NCBI GenBank assembly: GCA_026260175.1
Contig: JAKCWW010000199.1
Span: forward strand, 6,711-70,710
Direction: 5' to 3'
Source: Reticulitermes lucifugus
Taxonomy: Eukaryota > Arthropoda > Insecta > Blattodea > Rhinotermitidae
DNA: 64,000 nucleotides
Of this stretch, positions 1 to 13,481 are shown in pieces (positions within the stretch are counted from its first letter, which is position 1; each line of letters starts with the position of its first letter). Made by a program: the position numbers and the translations under genes. The notes beneath the pieces were generated by a model. The model was not told where the DNA came from and made no database searches. It saw nothing but the letters and a program-made list of their open reading frames with translations.

Positions 1-62
1 GTCTAAAGTGTGATCGTGAAGCCTCGAAAAATGAGGAGGCCTAGGCCCCCTAGGGGCTGTCG
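1..62 (-). repeat. Dispersed repeat of the ARQPLGGLGRLI type, cut by the window edge
   Basis: The reverse complement of this stretch matches 53580-53647 almost base for base (CGACAGCC, then GGGGGCCTAGGC, then CTCATTTTTCGAGG). Translated, the other copy reads ARQPLGGLGRLIFRGF, a pseudo-protein I remember from many cockroach and termite gene sets. It continues beyond position 1. Confidence 0.7.
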
Positions 63-227
63 AGTTATAGGGAAAAAAGGGTGATCACAAACTAAATTGC
101 GAGCCCCATGTGACTCTGCAGTACTTACTGAAATCCCTCTGAGGTAATTAGAAAAGTTGCGGCAGTAGGCGACGTATCACAGCGACATTTAAATGTATCA
201 ATTTATAAGATGCAAGCATTCCATTTA

Positions 228-292
228 GTCAGTTCCGGGGGACCCTCCTCTGGGACAGAACAGTCGGAGCGTGAAGTTGACCACATAGGCCT
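228..292 (+). repeat. SINE family A, internal fragment
   Basis: The stretch ending GGAGCGTGAAGTTGACCAC aligns with the middle of the better copies at 14135 and 45280 (GGGCGTGAAGCTGAC and similar). Both the head and the tail are missing. Confidence 0.5.
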
Positions 293-2445
293 GTCTCAAT
301 CAAATGCAAATCTCTAGAATGTGTGAAGGTTTACCTCCCACAGTTGAAGAACAGCCCGAAGTCACGGCTCATGTATCCGATACGTAGAGTGCGTTGCACA
401 AAAGTACATAAAGAGGAAAGAGGGAGGTACAAACCGTACATAAAAAAACAGCTCAATCTGTCTATCTTCACACTCCGACTATCTACACACTCCGCTTACC
501 ACACAGTTAGTGGAAAACACTACTCTTTTTTTATTTTTGGGGTCTACACAAAAGTTGTCGAGGGAATTTTATTTTTGCTTCCGTCTAATAATTAAGTACT
601 AGTATACCCTAACATTGACGGAACTAAAATTGCGCTCATAAATTTGCCAGCTGTGGTCAGTCACAGAAAGAAAAACTGACGAATAAAACCAAACACAAGA
701 ATAAGTTAACTTGAATCTAAATGTTTAATTTGAAGCAGGTTTCCTTAGAGTATAGGCCTCAAATTTATTTAAATAAATAAAACAAAAATATTATTCACAT
801 AGACATATTGTTGTTCTATATTTGTCCACAACAGAGCTTCACATGAAGTAAATGAAAATCAAGATCAATTACGAAGTAAAGAATAAAGTACAAGCATTCT
901 TGAAACCCCTTGTATTCCAAACTAAAGAGACAGCTGACAATTAATTCTAAAACTGGCAGCCTTGGCCAGCCCTGCAGGGCAAATATATGGGGGTCCTCTT
1001 CTGTACCGACTCACTCACACTGGATCAATTTACCTAAAGGATTCGTTCCGCGCTAGGGGATGGGACATGCACGGGTGTCCTTCCATTCTGCGAGGAACAG
1101 AAGGGGGCGGGAGAACTCGAGTATTCATGCTTCCTACAGCGGAAAATTTGTCCCGTTACTAGATAGACTGGTTACATCTTTTTCTAATGTGCTCTATTAA
1201 GTTCTGGGTACGGCTACCCCCTGGCTGTTTATTGTGTCGCACACTATTTCGTACATTAGGCCTACTGCCTGCTGCCTTATACTCCTATTCTCCGTGTTGA
1301 AGACTGGATGCATGCCAGACTCTGCTCGGCATTTAGAAACGCTGTGTATTAACAAATCGTTCCTCAAAACACGCATCTCCTTGTATTTATTTAGCATGGA
1401 AACCGTTCTAATTCAGCATACGCATCTTCGCAAGGAAACAGAGAACAAATTCCATAAATTTGCTATTATTTCTCAAACAAAAATTAGTACTAATATTTTA
1501 ATAATCTGACTTGAATGTGACTATCACAACGACACTGGCTCTGAGTCCAGAAAACCTCACATTAAGTCAGAGCCAGGTGCTGCTGCCCAGAGTACAAATC
1601 AGCCGGAGTGTGAAAATTATGACGCACTTAAATCTTAAAAATATAATCATATTTAGCTCCATGTTCCCTATAGTCTGCCATTACGTGGCACAATAAAACA
1701 CCTTCATTTGTCTTCAACATGATAAAAGTATACTTGCTTATCCTAACGTCAGAATTGTATATTATGAATTATTGTCAGTAAGCAGAACATTGTTGCTATG
1801 TGATTATATTAAAAGTTTCTGAAAAGTAATTATGGATAGACCATTTAAATGTTTTCTGACGAACAATGTGCCGTACTGGTTTCATTTTTGGGCTGAGAAC
1901 GTGTTCACGATACGATGTTGCGACGGAGTTAACGAGTATCCCCAGAACAAGAAGCGGGTATTTCGAATGGCCACTCCTCAAAGCGACGCGCTGCGATATG
2001 TGACATTATCCGCCTGAAATAAAACCACACCGTGTTCGAATCTCCTGCAGAAGACAGACCAGGCCTAGATTAATATTTTACAGGTTTCATTTAAATCTCT
2101 AACTTAAAATTGGCCACCATCGCTCTTTTTCATATCCCTTCAAACTTATCATACCATCGGACACTAAGAAACACGAATCCAAGCACTTCAAAGCCTCCTG
2201 TTAAACGCGCCAAGGATGAATGAACAAGCCTAACATTTACATTGCAAGACGATGAGCCACAAACACATCCTTTGCCACAACTACATGTGAAGGGACGAGA
2301 GGTGACGTAAAGCTGCTCCGTATTCATGCATCGCTGAAATGCTGTCAGTGTGAAATGGAAAAAGAACTGTGAACGAGCCAAGACGTTTAAATCTTCATGC
2401 CCAATACTTGGTACTTCACAGACCCAAGTATGCAGGACATAACAA
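293..2445. other. No recognised gene
   Basis: Unique-looking AT-rich sequence. The short frames here have no domain signature. A B-box-like GTTCGAATCTC occurs at about 2035 without a convincing A box. Confidence 0.4.
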
Positions 2446-2535
2446 ACTCCGTGGAACAGAGTATTCTTCCGAAGCTCACAGTCAATCAGTTCGCCAAGAA
2501 ATTCGTCGCCTTTATGACATCTGAAGGTTCATTAA
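2446..2535 (-). mobile_element. LINE 3'-end fragment
   Basis: Shares the landmark order of the other antisense copies: CTCCGTGGAACAGAGT, a decayed form of TTCTTGAGAAGCTAAC, CAAGAAATTC, then TTTATG...GAAGGTTCATTA. It is followed at once by AT-rich TATAATA repeats (2545-2610). The end of the ORF and the 3'UTR are represented; nothing else of the element remains. Confidence 0.65.
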
Positions 2536-4224
2536 CCTACTAAATGTAACATAATATAACACAATATAATATAATAAATATGATATAATATAATATAATA
2601 TATCAATTTATTTAATAATCACACATATTACACCTACTATTAATCTGCCTTTAACAAGCTACAGGGCTACCTTTTCCGACAGAAATTCGACACGAGAACA
2701 TTCGCGGAAAATTTACGTAATGACAAATTTCGGACTACTACCGAAAAAATGTATATAATAACTGGAGAAATGAACTAAGGGTTCTGAAAGCCAAGACACC
2801 TAACAGCCTTGTGTAAGAGTGGTTTCGAGGTTTGTACTATGAAGGTTTCAGGTTCGAAACTTGACCAGACTAGCATACATACTACTATAAGACATGTTTA
2901 ATAGTTATCCTCAGTATATTCAAGCAAACTGTGCGGCAGGACTTTAAAATAGGTCACGACAATCACCAAACTGATATTACTTGCATTTCTTAAAGCCACA
3001 TTTTCATTATCCGTGATGTGACTACTAAATAACGAAACTGCGGAGCAGCTTCTGGCCTTCACCGTTCATTACCGAAGTAAATGTGCGTATACGAGTTGCA
3101 ATTGAAGTGTCCCCAGTCGCATAACAAAATCACTTTCCGTTACGTTGATATAGTGTCGAGAAATAATTGGATACAATCATGCTTTACAAAAGTTGAGTGA
3201 CGTGTAAATATCAAATTTCTTGTAAACTGAAGAAAATTGCCACTGAAACCTTAAATTTGTTGTGCGAGGCACGTACAACGGACGGCAGTGTTGCGAGTAC
3301 TTACAGCATTCTCACAAAATGACTACAGTGGGTGCCTCGAAGCCTGAAGGCTCGTATTAAACAGTGTGTAGCTTCGGAAGGAAATTACTGGTAAGGGGGA
3401 AAATGTAGACATAATACTGTCATTAATAACGTACTTCTACGAAGTAGTCTCGTCGTTTAATAGCCACACCTCGTAATATCTCTGCAGCCGAAACAAACTA
3501 ACTATATTACCTGCCATAAAATAAGTTCACACACATATTGTCATGTAGTGACATGTCGGAATATTTGGTAATTTACGGCACGATTGTGGTGCATTTGATT
3601 CGGTATGGAAATGAATGAAAGTTGTTTCCCTACTTGTGGATGTCCTGGGACTGGAATTATGTAGGTACTCGTACTTAGACATGAGTACTTGGCTGAAATT
3701 TCAAACTGGTTTCAACCGGACTCTATCAACAGTTGACATTAGCGGACCTAGTATTCATTGACACCATCCCCTTATGACATGCAAGTCACCCCCACCACGG
3801 TATGTTTTGTATAATATTCACATCCAGTACTCCACCCCGATGTTACTCACCCTACGGAATGGGATACACATGGCGTTGGCTGACGACAAAACGCTTCCTT
3901 ACTATGCAAGAGGTTTAATATTCTGGCAATGTTCAGTGTTCATAAGCCTTTTCACTCCACTTGCAGCTGGGAATGACAACATCCAGTGGGACCCACTGAA
4001 GATGTGACTTAGTGCATTTTTAAAACCTTGAGAACACCAGTGGACGTTTAGAACTTCATGTACGAATTAATGTTAATGATACCTCTCTTATGTGTCTTGT
4101 CAACAACGAACGTCTAATCACGTCGAGTAACTGATAATTACTGAATTCCTTAAGCAGAAGTTTTCTATGAGATCTTCGAAGCAGCGCCATCCGATCCATA
4201 CTAATAACAATTTACCCAATCCCG
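2536..4224. other. No recognised gene; AT-rich run at its start
   Basis: Positions 2545-2610 are imperfect TATAATA repeats. A tRNA-like B box (GGTTCGAAACT) is at about 2852, which may be the remains of a SINE head. Nothing else was identified. Confidence 0.4.
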
Positions 4225-4510
4225 TAAAGGTAAAGCTATCCTTATACAGGCGTGGACAGGCTCTTAGGACTCCAGGAGGTTAAGGCTCCCAGAATTTCTA
4301 GATAATCGGCACATGAAAGTGGCAAAGTTGTTAGCCCTACGCACCGGCCCCCTTTACCCCCAATGAGATACCATGGTACTCATTTCTGTTAGAGGCTGAG
4401 TCGAGCCCAGGGCCATAGTGCGGCCGGAAGGATAAAGCCGAATCAAACTCGCGCGACCTTCCGGCTTGTAGCGCAATGCCTGAACCAACTGAGTCACCGC
4501 GTACCCCATC
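4225..4510 (-). mobile_element. tRNA-derived SINE, near full length (family A variant)
   Basis: On the minus strand the head reads GGTACGCGGTGACTCAGTTG. TGACTCAGTTGG is a near-consensus A box and GTCGCGCGAGTTTGATTC a decayed B box, spaced as in a tRNA promoter. The element ends at the left in GTAAAGGTAAAG, the complement of the CTTTAC-type tail. Between them lies a GGGGGTAAAGGGGGCCGG-like body shared in part with the other family A copies. Confidence 0.75.
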
Positions 4511-6355
4511 CAATCTGGGTAGAGCTGCAAAAACACGAAAATTGTTTTACCATTTCATTCATCACACCCAACCGAAGTCACCGTGCAACATAAATTGTAA
4601 GTCTTTTTAACAAAGATTTATATTTATTACTTCCTTCTAACATACTTCCCATAAGTTCATAACACTGCGTCAGGTCAACATATTTTATTTGCACGTAAGG
4701 TGCAGAAAGCAATACGAGGTCGCTTAAAATTGCATCAAAAGGAGTCTCATAGTATGAATTATTCAACAAAGATTATTAGTGTTATCACACCAATGAGGAA
4801 GAGATGGGCTGCACACGTAGCATGAATATGAGAGACAAAAATATGTGAAAAATATTACTCGGAGATCAGAAGCAAGGGCCACTTGCAAGAAGATAGCATT
4901 AGCATGCAAATTGTGCATAACGTGTACTTTATGTAACTAGTTCAGGACAGCGTTCGGTGACACACTGTTGTATTGCATACTAGGCGAGATACTTCTTGAC
5001 TGGCTGTAAGACTGCTAAGAGGAACAGTCATCATTGCAGTTCGATAAATCTGTTTTGCATCAAATCCCAAGATTTTAAACCACGGACCATCTGACAACGC
5101 TTCAGGGCCCACACTTCAAGAAGAAGTACGGATAAAGCAAATCAAATGCACTATTGAGCTTTAGTAATTTCCAATTCTGGTAGCCCCGTTTAGAAGATTA
5201 GGTTATTCTTAGTAATGTTACAAGGGCCAAAGGGGGGCTCACAACAAAAGCACCAGGGATATCAGTTTCATCTCACACTGCGCGAGATACAAGGACACAA
5301 TATGCGGTCCTCTGTCCGGAGATACCACTCTAATAAGCCGGCTGTTATGTAAACGATTCTCTTTTATTCAGGCAAGCAAATAGATATGTCATTAATAACA
5401 CATAAGCTGAAGCCATGAAGCATAATTCATAGGATTTTTATTGTCCTCGCCCTTTTGTGTTGTGTCTACGTACAATAAGATCAAAGAAACCAAAAACGTT
5501 CTGTTTCGCCCCAGACACTCAGGTTCATAACAAAGAATGTGACATTATGTTACGCGTTCATCTTTCACCTGCGTGTCACTTTCACTGGCTGGTCACGAAA
5601 CACCACCATTGCTGGTAGAAGCCGATTATGACTTCAAGACTAAGAAGTCCTTCATGTTGCCAACATAACATGGGCACAGAAATATCAAGACTGTTTTCAC
5701 AAAATTATCAATTCTTATTAACTTACAGATACAGTTTCCGTAAGTGTGTCGTAATACAGCTCCAGACTCCAAACAGTTTACACCAAAGCACGCCACTGTA
5801 CATGATCCTGAGCCTTCCTTCCTCAAGACGTAGGGACCACTCCGAATAATGTAACTACTGCCGTTGTGAGTTCTAAGTACCTTTCTGTCTTTGTGCTGTA
5901 AATTCAGTAGCGTCGCTCAGGATCTCCCGCTCTTGGCAAGGTTCATATTTTGTATATTTACTTTGGTAGTCTCACTCCTAACCTACAGTCTAAAGCACAC
6001 TCCCTATTCTACTGTTATTGTTGGACAAATGGAAAAAGAAGAAGAAGCATTGCTCGGATAATAGTATGCAAATGCTAAATGATGCATCCATCTGTTTATC
6101 AGTCCATCAGACAAGGGATACAATGCTGGCCCGCCATTAATGCTTCATCGTGGGACCCTACAAGGCGAAACAGCCCTTGCTACCCTTGCTAAATTGTAAG
6201 GCCGGTCTAAACGAAATCGAGTGCTGAAGCTGTTTAAGGGCAGCCGCATGAATCCGTGTCACCGACATGTGTAATAACACAAACAGAGACAACCAAACTC
6301 ATAACCTAAGAACCCAACATTTTGCAGTATTTTGCATCTCAAAATTAATCTCATT
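4511..6355. other. No recognised gene
   Basis: Mixed AT-rich sequence without coding signal. A weak resemblance to the LINE 3' end near 4985-5030 (CTTCTTGACTGGCTG) is too short to call. Confidence 0.35.
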
Positions 6356-6369
6356 TCACGTGTATTACA

Positions 6370-6429
6370 AATATGACAAACGTTATAAAACTCCCGACAT
6401 GTCGGGAGTTTTATAACGTTTGTCATATT
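6370..6429. repeat. Perfect 60-bp palindrome
   Basis: Two 30-bp arms (6370-6399 and 6400-6429) are exact reverse complements with no spacer. The core is CTCCCGACATGTCGGGAG. A second inverted pair lies outside it: CACGTGTATTAC at 6357-6368 against GTAATACATGTG at 6458-6469, 11 of 12 matching. This could be a fold-back element end, a replication or repair product, or an assembly join. Confidence 0.9.
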
Positions 6430-6672
6430 GTACTTCAATATTGTCTATGAGTTGGGTGTAATACATGTGATTATAATAAGTACGTACACGGTGTGGACAA
6501 TTTTAATCTAATTTCGTTCTTTGAATTTTTATGGTTGAAACGAGAGAGGCATCCTTTTCCAGCAAAACATCAGCGACATATGTATAATGTGATCTTCCTT
6601 CATTTAAGAACACCAGTAACTTCTTTTTGGCGCGTTCACAAAAGTGCGAAAAGTGACCATTAGCTTCGTCAT

Positions 6673-6721
6673 ATCTGTCTGTCTGTCTATTCGTCCGCCT
6701 GTCTGTGTGTCTGTCTGTCTG
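6673..6721. repeat. TCTG microsatellite
   Basis: Interrupted (TCTG)n. The sequence just downstream, GGATTTTCATAAAATTTTAT, is on the complementary strand a TTTATGAAAATCC box followed by CAGA repeats, a common retroelement-tail arrangement. It is matched by 44806-44895 in the other orientation. Confidence 0.8.
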
Positions 6722-6779
6722 CATGAAACAACTTGGCTCCCATTGGAAGGATTTTCATAAAATTTTATATTTGAGCATT

Positions 6780-8335
6780 TTTCGAAAATCTGTCGAGAAT
6801 ATTCACGTTTCCTTGAAATCTGAAAAGAATAACGGGTACTTTACAAGAAGGCCTATGCACATTTATGATAATATCTCGCTGAATTCTTTTTCGAATGAGA
6901 AATATTTCGGATAAAAGCTGTAGAGAAAATCAGAACACACATTTTATGTTGAATAACCTTTTTTTCGAAAATCGTGCCGTTTATGAGATAATGTGGAAAA
7001 ATATGGTACAGCCAGACAGGCCGTACTGAACAATATAATACGGCGCATGTGCGCTGCGTTGTGGATAAATAAGGCTACAGACACACACTCAGGATATGTA
7101 ATACTTATTGGTTTTCCACGGCAACAATGGCTATGCGGACGCGCCTCAATGTTACGTTATACGTACATTGCCTGTCGTGTTTATTCTTCGTCGTCTTCCT
7201 ACTCTTCCATCTTGTTCGTTAAGATCAGACTGAACTAGATATAAGTATTTCTGCTCTAAGTTTTCAATGTAGTTTTTCGTTAGATATGTTGCCCGCAGGT
7301 TACAACCTGTGTAAAAGCATGTATTGTACGTCTAATGAACATGTCGTGGCTTCTGTGCGGTAAGTGTCTGATTCGAACATTGGCAACGGAATAGACTATA
7401 CTGACTGAGCATGTTCATAGTCTTAATCAGTTCTTGAAGAAGAATATCGGAGTACTATATTTAAATAGACCACGACAACTCCCCCCCCCCTTGATACTTT
7501 AACTCCAACGAGCATTATCTACTTCTGACCGCATTAGACATTAAAAACTACTGCAAGTGGTATAGCATTGTTCAGTAATCTAGGATTTTAAGTTGGTTTA
7601 TCGTATCATCTGCGATTTATTCATAGGCCTTTAAACCCATTAAACAGTCAAGCTGCAGACTAAAGTTGAGTTGATTAATATATTTTATGGATCAAGTTAA
7701 CAAATCTTGTATGATAGTCCATTTTAGCGCTCACTATGTACTGGAATTGACAGTAACATGAAACAGGCTGATGGTAAAGTGCATACAGTTTCAGAAAACC
7801 TGAAAACTGAGGCTTTTGTAGCAGGTCCGATACAATATAAATATTGTGGTTGGGAAATCGCGGCTCTGATGATGTACAGTTATTTATACACGAGAATTTG
7901 TTTTATTAGTCATTCTGTAGCAAGTATTAACGAGTTTGACTGCTATCATTTATGCATGGGTCATCATGCTGTATTGTTATCTGTTCGTGTGTATCGATCT
8001 ATCCAAAATATAACGTACAGGATATCCATAAATACATTTACAATGTGTCAATACCATACAAATTACATTTCACACACATCAGAACAGAAATCTGACATTA
8101 CGTAGGCTACATGCCAGCTTCAAATTTATTTCGTCTGCATTATTTAACTTTCAGTTGTCACTGCTGTTAGACTAATCAGTAACAGAATTGCACCGTGGTT
8201 ATGCAGCTGTACTGGAGATGTAGCACATTTGAAAATGTAAACTTTATATTGAATAAAAGTGTAGAATTTCCCTACGGTAAAACTCAACACACGTAGAGGA
8301 ACAGCTCCGTCAGTATTTTCCAGTGACTACGCTGT
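6780..8335. other. No recognised gene
   Basis: Contains a C homopolymer at 7482-7491. A 115-codon frame at 7758-8105 has no domain, no splice context and no codon bias that I can see, and is probably chance. Confidence 0.35.
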
Positions 8336-8339
8336 CGGC

Positions 8340-8510
8340 TTGATTTGGGGCAAGGATTTTACTCGCTTCCACCGTGTTCACACTGGGGCCCATCCAGCCT
8401 ACTCTGCAACGAGTCGTTCCACCGGGTTTAAAGCGGCCGTAGCGTGAAGTCAAGTACTGATTTCCATCTACACCTCCACTCCCCCATACGTCTACATGAA
8501 AACGTGTTTA
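8340..8510 (+). mobile_element. SINE family A, body fragment
   Basis: GGGGCCCATCCAGCCT, then AGCGGCCGTAGCGTGAAG, then CACCTCCACTCCCCCAT occur in the same order and spacing as in the copies at 45280 and 14135. The tRNA-like head is decayed. Confidence 0.65.
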
Positions 8511-9494
8511 ATAACGACGGCAATTCGCTGTACACGATTCCAGTAAACGCGTGAATAATGAATCACAAGTTTTTAAAGGCAGCTGAATAAAAATGTCTCA
8601 GGTTTATTTTCTGCTAGAACTTACGTTTAGAAACAAAGAAATTGCTTCTGTGATGTACCTATGTGTTTCTGCGTGAACATAAGCACATTACATGTTTATA
8701 TAAAATTATTACGGTCATTAGCACCACACAGCCGTGCTAATGAACGTTACTGTAGAGTACAAACAAGTACCTTCATTAACACCCGCCAATATGTCACTGA
8801 GAATGTTAAACAGATCTCATGATGCGTATTGGGAACAATAACATAAATCATTGCAGGACCTAACAAAAACATTTAACACATTTTAAAATATTAAATGTAT
8901 TCATTTAATTAGGGAGTCTGCTAATCATATTCTACAGTCACCATGCATGGTTCTTAATATTTTATCACGTGCTCGTAATTAACACATACGAACATACTGG
9001 TGTAGCTGTAATTCCCTACATCTGTATTCAGGCGGCAACCGGCCACAAAATTTTCCTCGTTGAGGATTTTCGAAGGTTTCCTCTGTTCCACCATGTGAAT
9101 TCGGAGATAATTTCAAAAGAGTCACGACAGCCTCTGTTCAAATCCTTACTCACATTGCACAATCACCTACCCATTTGGTTCAGAGCTGCACTCCGTACAA
9201 CGACTGCAGAAAAAAAAACATAGTCATTACACAACATAATCCAAGAGTCGATTTATAAACATATTCTCTACTGAGGCTCAAAACGTACGCTGTTTTTATA
9301 ATTTAATGGCGAGGCGCTAAGGACATCTTGCGGAATGTTGGCAACGTCCATTTCAGCGAAAATAAACTGTAACTGTACATTCAGCCTTTCGAATATACAT
9401 TCGAATATACGAATATAACCAGTAGAGTTGATAAAGCCTCATTAAACTTAGACGCAAGAAAAATCCACCGAATAGCCACTGATAGCTTTTCATT
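8511..9494. other. No recognised gene
   Basis: AT-rich unique sequence with no coding or RNA signature. Confidence 0.35.
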
Positions 9495-9770
9495 CGAACT
9501 GTGGCATGTGAGTCATCCTTCGACTGCTCAAAATTTCTTGGTCTCTTACCGCGGAGGCCAGGATTCAAACCCAGGCCAATCCGTGTGGGATTTGTGATGG
9601 ACAAAGTAAAACTGGGATATGGTTTTCTCCGAGTATTTCTGTTTTCCCCCGTAATTATTATTCCACGGATGATCCATGTTCGTTCATTCATTCATTCATT
9701 CACTCATTCATGCATCTACCACCGACGCTGTGTAACCTCAGCAATTAATAGCGTCGTTAAATAAAGCACT
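9495..9770 (+). mobile_element. SINE family B, near full length
   Basis: The B box GGATTCAAACCCAGG is followed by GATTTGTGATGGACAAAGTA, TTTTCTCCGAGTATTTCTG, TTTTCCCCC, a CATT run, and the end GTCGTTAAATAAAGCAC. This is the order of the family B copies at 32014 and 42870. The A box is not clear. Confidence 0.75.
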
Positions 9771-12745
9771 TAAAACATATTATGGCAATTCTGACCAGTT
9801 GTTTGTCCTCCACCTGCGACCTAGAGAGTCGTCTGTGAAAGACAAAGGACATCGTCAACAGCGCAGTCATTTGTCATGAATTTCACCAGGACCAAGTCTT
9901 TCACTCCAGTTTTACTAACAACATATACGTTTCCCCTTAAATATAATATACACTATGAAATTCCCATTACTAAAGCTGGAAACCTAATTACTGTACTCCA
10001 GTTACAGGTGTTTACAAACATGTTCTTTGTAACGTGGTTTTTCTAGTAAATGAAAGCTACTACATTTTATAACAGGCAAAATACACATGAACCAGTTTGT
10101 TTCATTATACTGTATAATTCAAGGAAATGTGTCATTTAATATTACAGTTTCAGAACCTGAATTCTAAGTTCTCATAAGTGGTTATTGTGTCGCCACATGT
10201 CAAGCTTGTTTTTTTAACAGGGCAATAAGTAATTTGGTACAATGAAAAGACTAAAGGTCAGTTTCAATTTTCGCAGGCCTGTGTCTCTGTCTTGTCCTGC
10301 TTCATCTACTGTACAATAACTAACTTGGTAAGTGCACAACAGCAGTGGTTTGAATTATCTGGGTTTATGGAACTAGATGATTGCAAATGTCGTCTAGGCT
10401 TTTGTGTTATTTAACAGAGCACTCTATTCATACAAAATAATTACAACTTTTGGAAATTAATACCATCACTAATAATGTCATTCGAAACAAGCCTATTACA
10501 GGAAAACGGCAACCTAAGACATGACCTTTCCCTTGACAATGAGGTCTAAATGAGTTGCTTCCGCTCAACATGATATAATAAAATTATTTCATCTTTCATT
10601 AGCATAGTTAAAAAAGAACCACACTACAGAAATAATTCTGTAAGTTACATTATAATTATGTAATACAGAGCAGGGAGGGAAGTGTTCTTTTAGTTTGCTG
10701 CAGCAACACAGATTTGCTGCCTTCTTCGTGAAAATGTTTAATCAAGCTTTCCTTTTTAAAAAAAACTATATACAATTCTTACCCATTTATTAAGTTCCAA
10801 ATTGTGTTTTATTCTAAACATGGCAAATATACACGTATATCTTTACTAAAAACATAATTTCTTCTATGTACTTGAAAATGATGCTCTTACTATAAGGAAC
10901 GAACATGATAACTGAGGGTTTGGTACAGTGTTCTGAGGATAATATTTGAACATAGGATAGGGAAAATAAGAGTATGATGGAGAAAATTATATAATAAGGA
11001 GCTTCACAATCTTTACTATTCGTGATATGATGCAGTAACCAAATAAAGGAGCATGAGACGAACAAAATATACGCCTGCATGGAAAGGTATATTGTGATTT
11101 CTATACTTTACAGCGTCTGTAAGCAGACATTTAAATGACGGTTAGTTGTCAGGGTAACGCACTGTAATTATATCGCTTAAATAATGCTTTCGTTTAGGTC
11201 TATAAGTTTTTTAATAAAAATAAACAGTTCTATTTTGAGTTTTAATAAAGGTTTTATAAACAAAATTATTTATTGGTTGGCAGAAACTAATCTAAATAAT
11301 TTATTTCGTGTGGGATGAATCCGAATTAGTCTATACATATTTTTTATATTCCGGCTGGTTGTCTAATTCTCATAAAATACTGATAAATATTAATTTATAA
11401 TAATTAACACATTGCGCCTGAGCTACCAAAATATGAATGGTGTACGTTTTAATGTGCACGATATATTTTAACGTTTCTTAAATTCTTATCTAAAATAATT
11501 TTACCTCTTCATTACTTTAAAGAAACTAACATGAGAAGTTTAAATTACTGGCTTCAACAAACACATATTCTACGAATCTTAAAAAACACAAAAATACAGC
11601 GTAAACACTGCCAGGTTTGAAAACACAAAAATCGTACGTGCCCTGATAATGTTTATGTTCAAACACGTATTTTTAAAGACAACAACAGAATATACCCACG
11701 TCTTTCTCAGTATAAGAAGTGGGCTTGCCGTCTTCAAGGCGTGACTTAATTCCGAAATATTGGAATCCCATTTATTCTAGAATGATAAATTTTCTTTGTC
11801 TATTATAGTCACGAGCATGTCGTCGTCGTTTCGTAAAATTTTCGGAATGCTCCAATTCTGTATTCCACAACTTATTTCAATAAATACGATTATTATAACA
11901 ACACTAGAGTCACAGCCACTCTTTATCGGTAGGAATACCACTAAAACACAGGAAGAAATATTAATACAGAAATTTACTTTGGTAGTATAAGTTTAGTCAT
12001 ATTCATAAGGAAATAAACGCATTACGGACATAGCATGTTTGCATATCAGTCCACATGCTTTATCTCCCATAATAGTCAACAACTTGCGCCATTTTTTGTA
12101 TTAGGTGCCTGATCTGATATAAGGCGGATCGATTTAACTTTTGTCCCTGTAAATCGACGATATGCAGTTCAGCCTAACTTTATCAATTTTATTGCAGAAC
12201 AGAACACACACTTGTAGTCCTCAGATTCATCTTTATTTTCCTTCTCTTCTCCGCGGATTAAACTCGGGCTTCCTACAACTCCACAACCATATTTTGTACA
12301 GCCTCATGATACGAATACAATAAGACAGTTCAAAAGATAGCTGTGAAGTCGGTACAGGCCTGAGCCAGATCGGCGTAGGTTCAAGCCTGTTCTGTCTTCA
12401 TACAAGGACTCAGTCTTCCATAGCGATACACTTACTGAAGTAGGCCACAGAGTTAACTGACATATAAACATAATTTGAAACACTTTTTGACATGTTTGGG
12501 TCTGAAGTGATATGATAACGTATGCAATATAAGACTGTATTACCGATTATCTCTCGGTAAAATAATTAGGGTTACGTCTAAAATGCATAAACCTTAAGAC
12601 CAATAAGGAAGACACAACGCACAAAGTTTTGGTTTGGTTTGTTTACATCCAATCGGGGGAAGCTTTGTGCAAGCGTAATCAGGGAGCCACAGGCGGACTG
12701 ACTTCTTTAAGAAAAACAAACCAGACTTTCAGCCACACTGAGGAA
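9771..12745. other. No recognised gene; very AT-rich
   Basis: A long AT-rich unique stretch, especially 10400-11800. A tRNA-like B box (GTAGGTTCAAGCCTG) sits at about 12390 and may be a SINE head relic. Confidence 0.35.
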
Positions 12746-12749
12746 GCAC

Positions 12750-13138
12750 TAACGCCATAGAGCAGAGTCCTACTTAGGAAGCCCATAGTTACTTACATCG
12801 TCATCAATGTCGCGCCTTTTATGAAACCCGAACGTTTATTAGCGTTGGCGTAACAGCCACATCCTGAGCTAATTAAATCCAGTCCACACACTCATAACTA
12901 CTTTAAATAAGATGCACTTTAATATTATCCTACGTCTAGCACTTCGAAGTGGTAATTTACGTTTAGTTTCTTCAATTAGCAATTTGTATGTATTTTTCAT
13001 TTCCTCATATGCGTTACCTGCCCTGTGCATCACGTCCACTTTATTAAGGTTAGTCTCATAATATTAGGTGAAGAATGCAAATTATGCACTTCCTAATTAC
13101 ACAGTTTTGTCCACGTTCCTGATACCTTCTTTACCTCA
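12750..13138 (-). mobile_element. LINE 3' region, antisense, decayed
   Basis: Landmarks in order are GAGCAGAGTCCTAC, GCCTTTTATGAAACCCGAA, AATCCAGTCCACA, GCACTTTAATATTATCCTAC, and GTGAAGAATGCAAATTATGC. They correspond to the complement of the element's terminal ORF, including the RRRWEDNIK-type segment. Many substitutions make it old. Confidence 0.7.
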
Positions 13139-13481
13139 GGTTTAAATACTGTCTTGTCTGTCCGCTGTTCTGAAACACCCTCAAGGCACGGTCCAAGGGA
13201 CAGTGCCATAAGAAGTGCACGCGGTGTTTCAGCACAGGTTCATCACATAATAATGCTAAGAGTCCCTTCATCCCGTCTTGTATAAATGCTACTGTTGTTA
13301 TTTTTAGTCTGGATTCTCTAGAAGAAGAAGAAAAAACGCATCCACACGCACTCACTCACGGTAAATTTATTTGAACGTCTCCACAGTCAACGCGACTAGG
13401 TTTACACATCTTGGCCACGGCAAGGACAGTCCCAGTAAAAAGTGAGGTGGCTGTCAAGTGTGAGCCATAACGGCATGGGGC

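Noticed and set aside
4985-5035. LINE 3'-UTR-like string CTTCTTGACTGGCTG
   Set aside because: Only about 35 bases with weak similarity and no flanking landmarks.
7758-8105. 115-codon frame
   Set aside because: No domain, codon bias or splice context; the length is within chance for AT-rich DNA with a lucky run.
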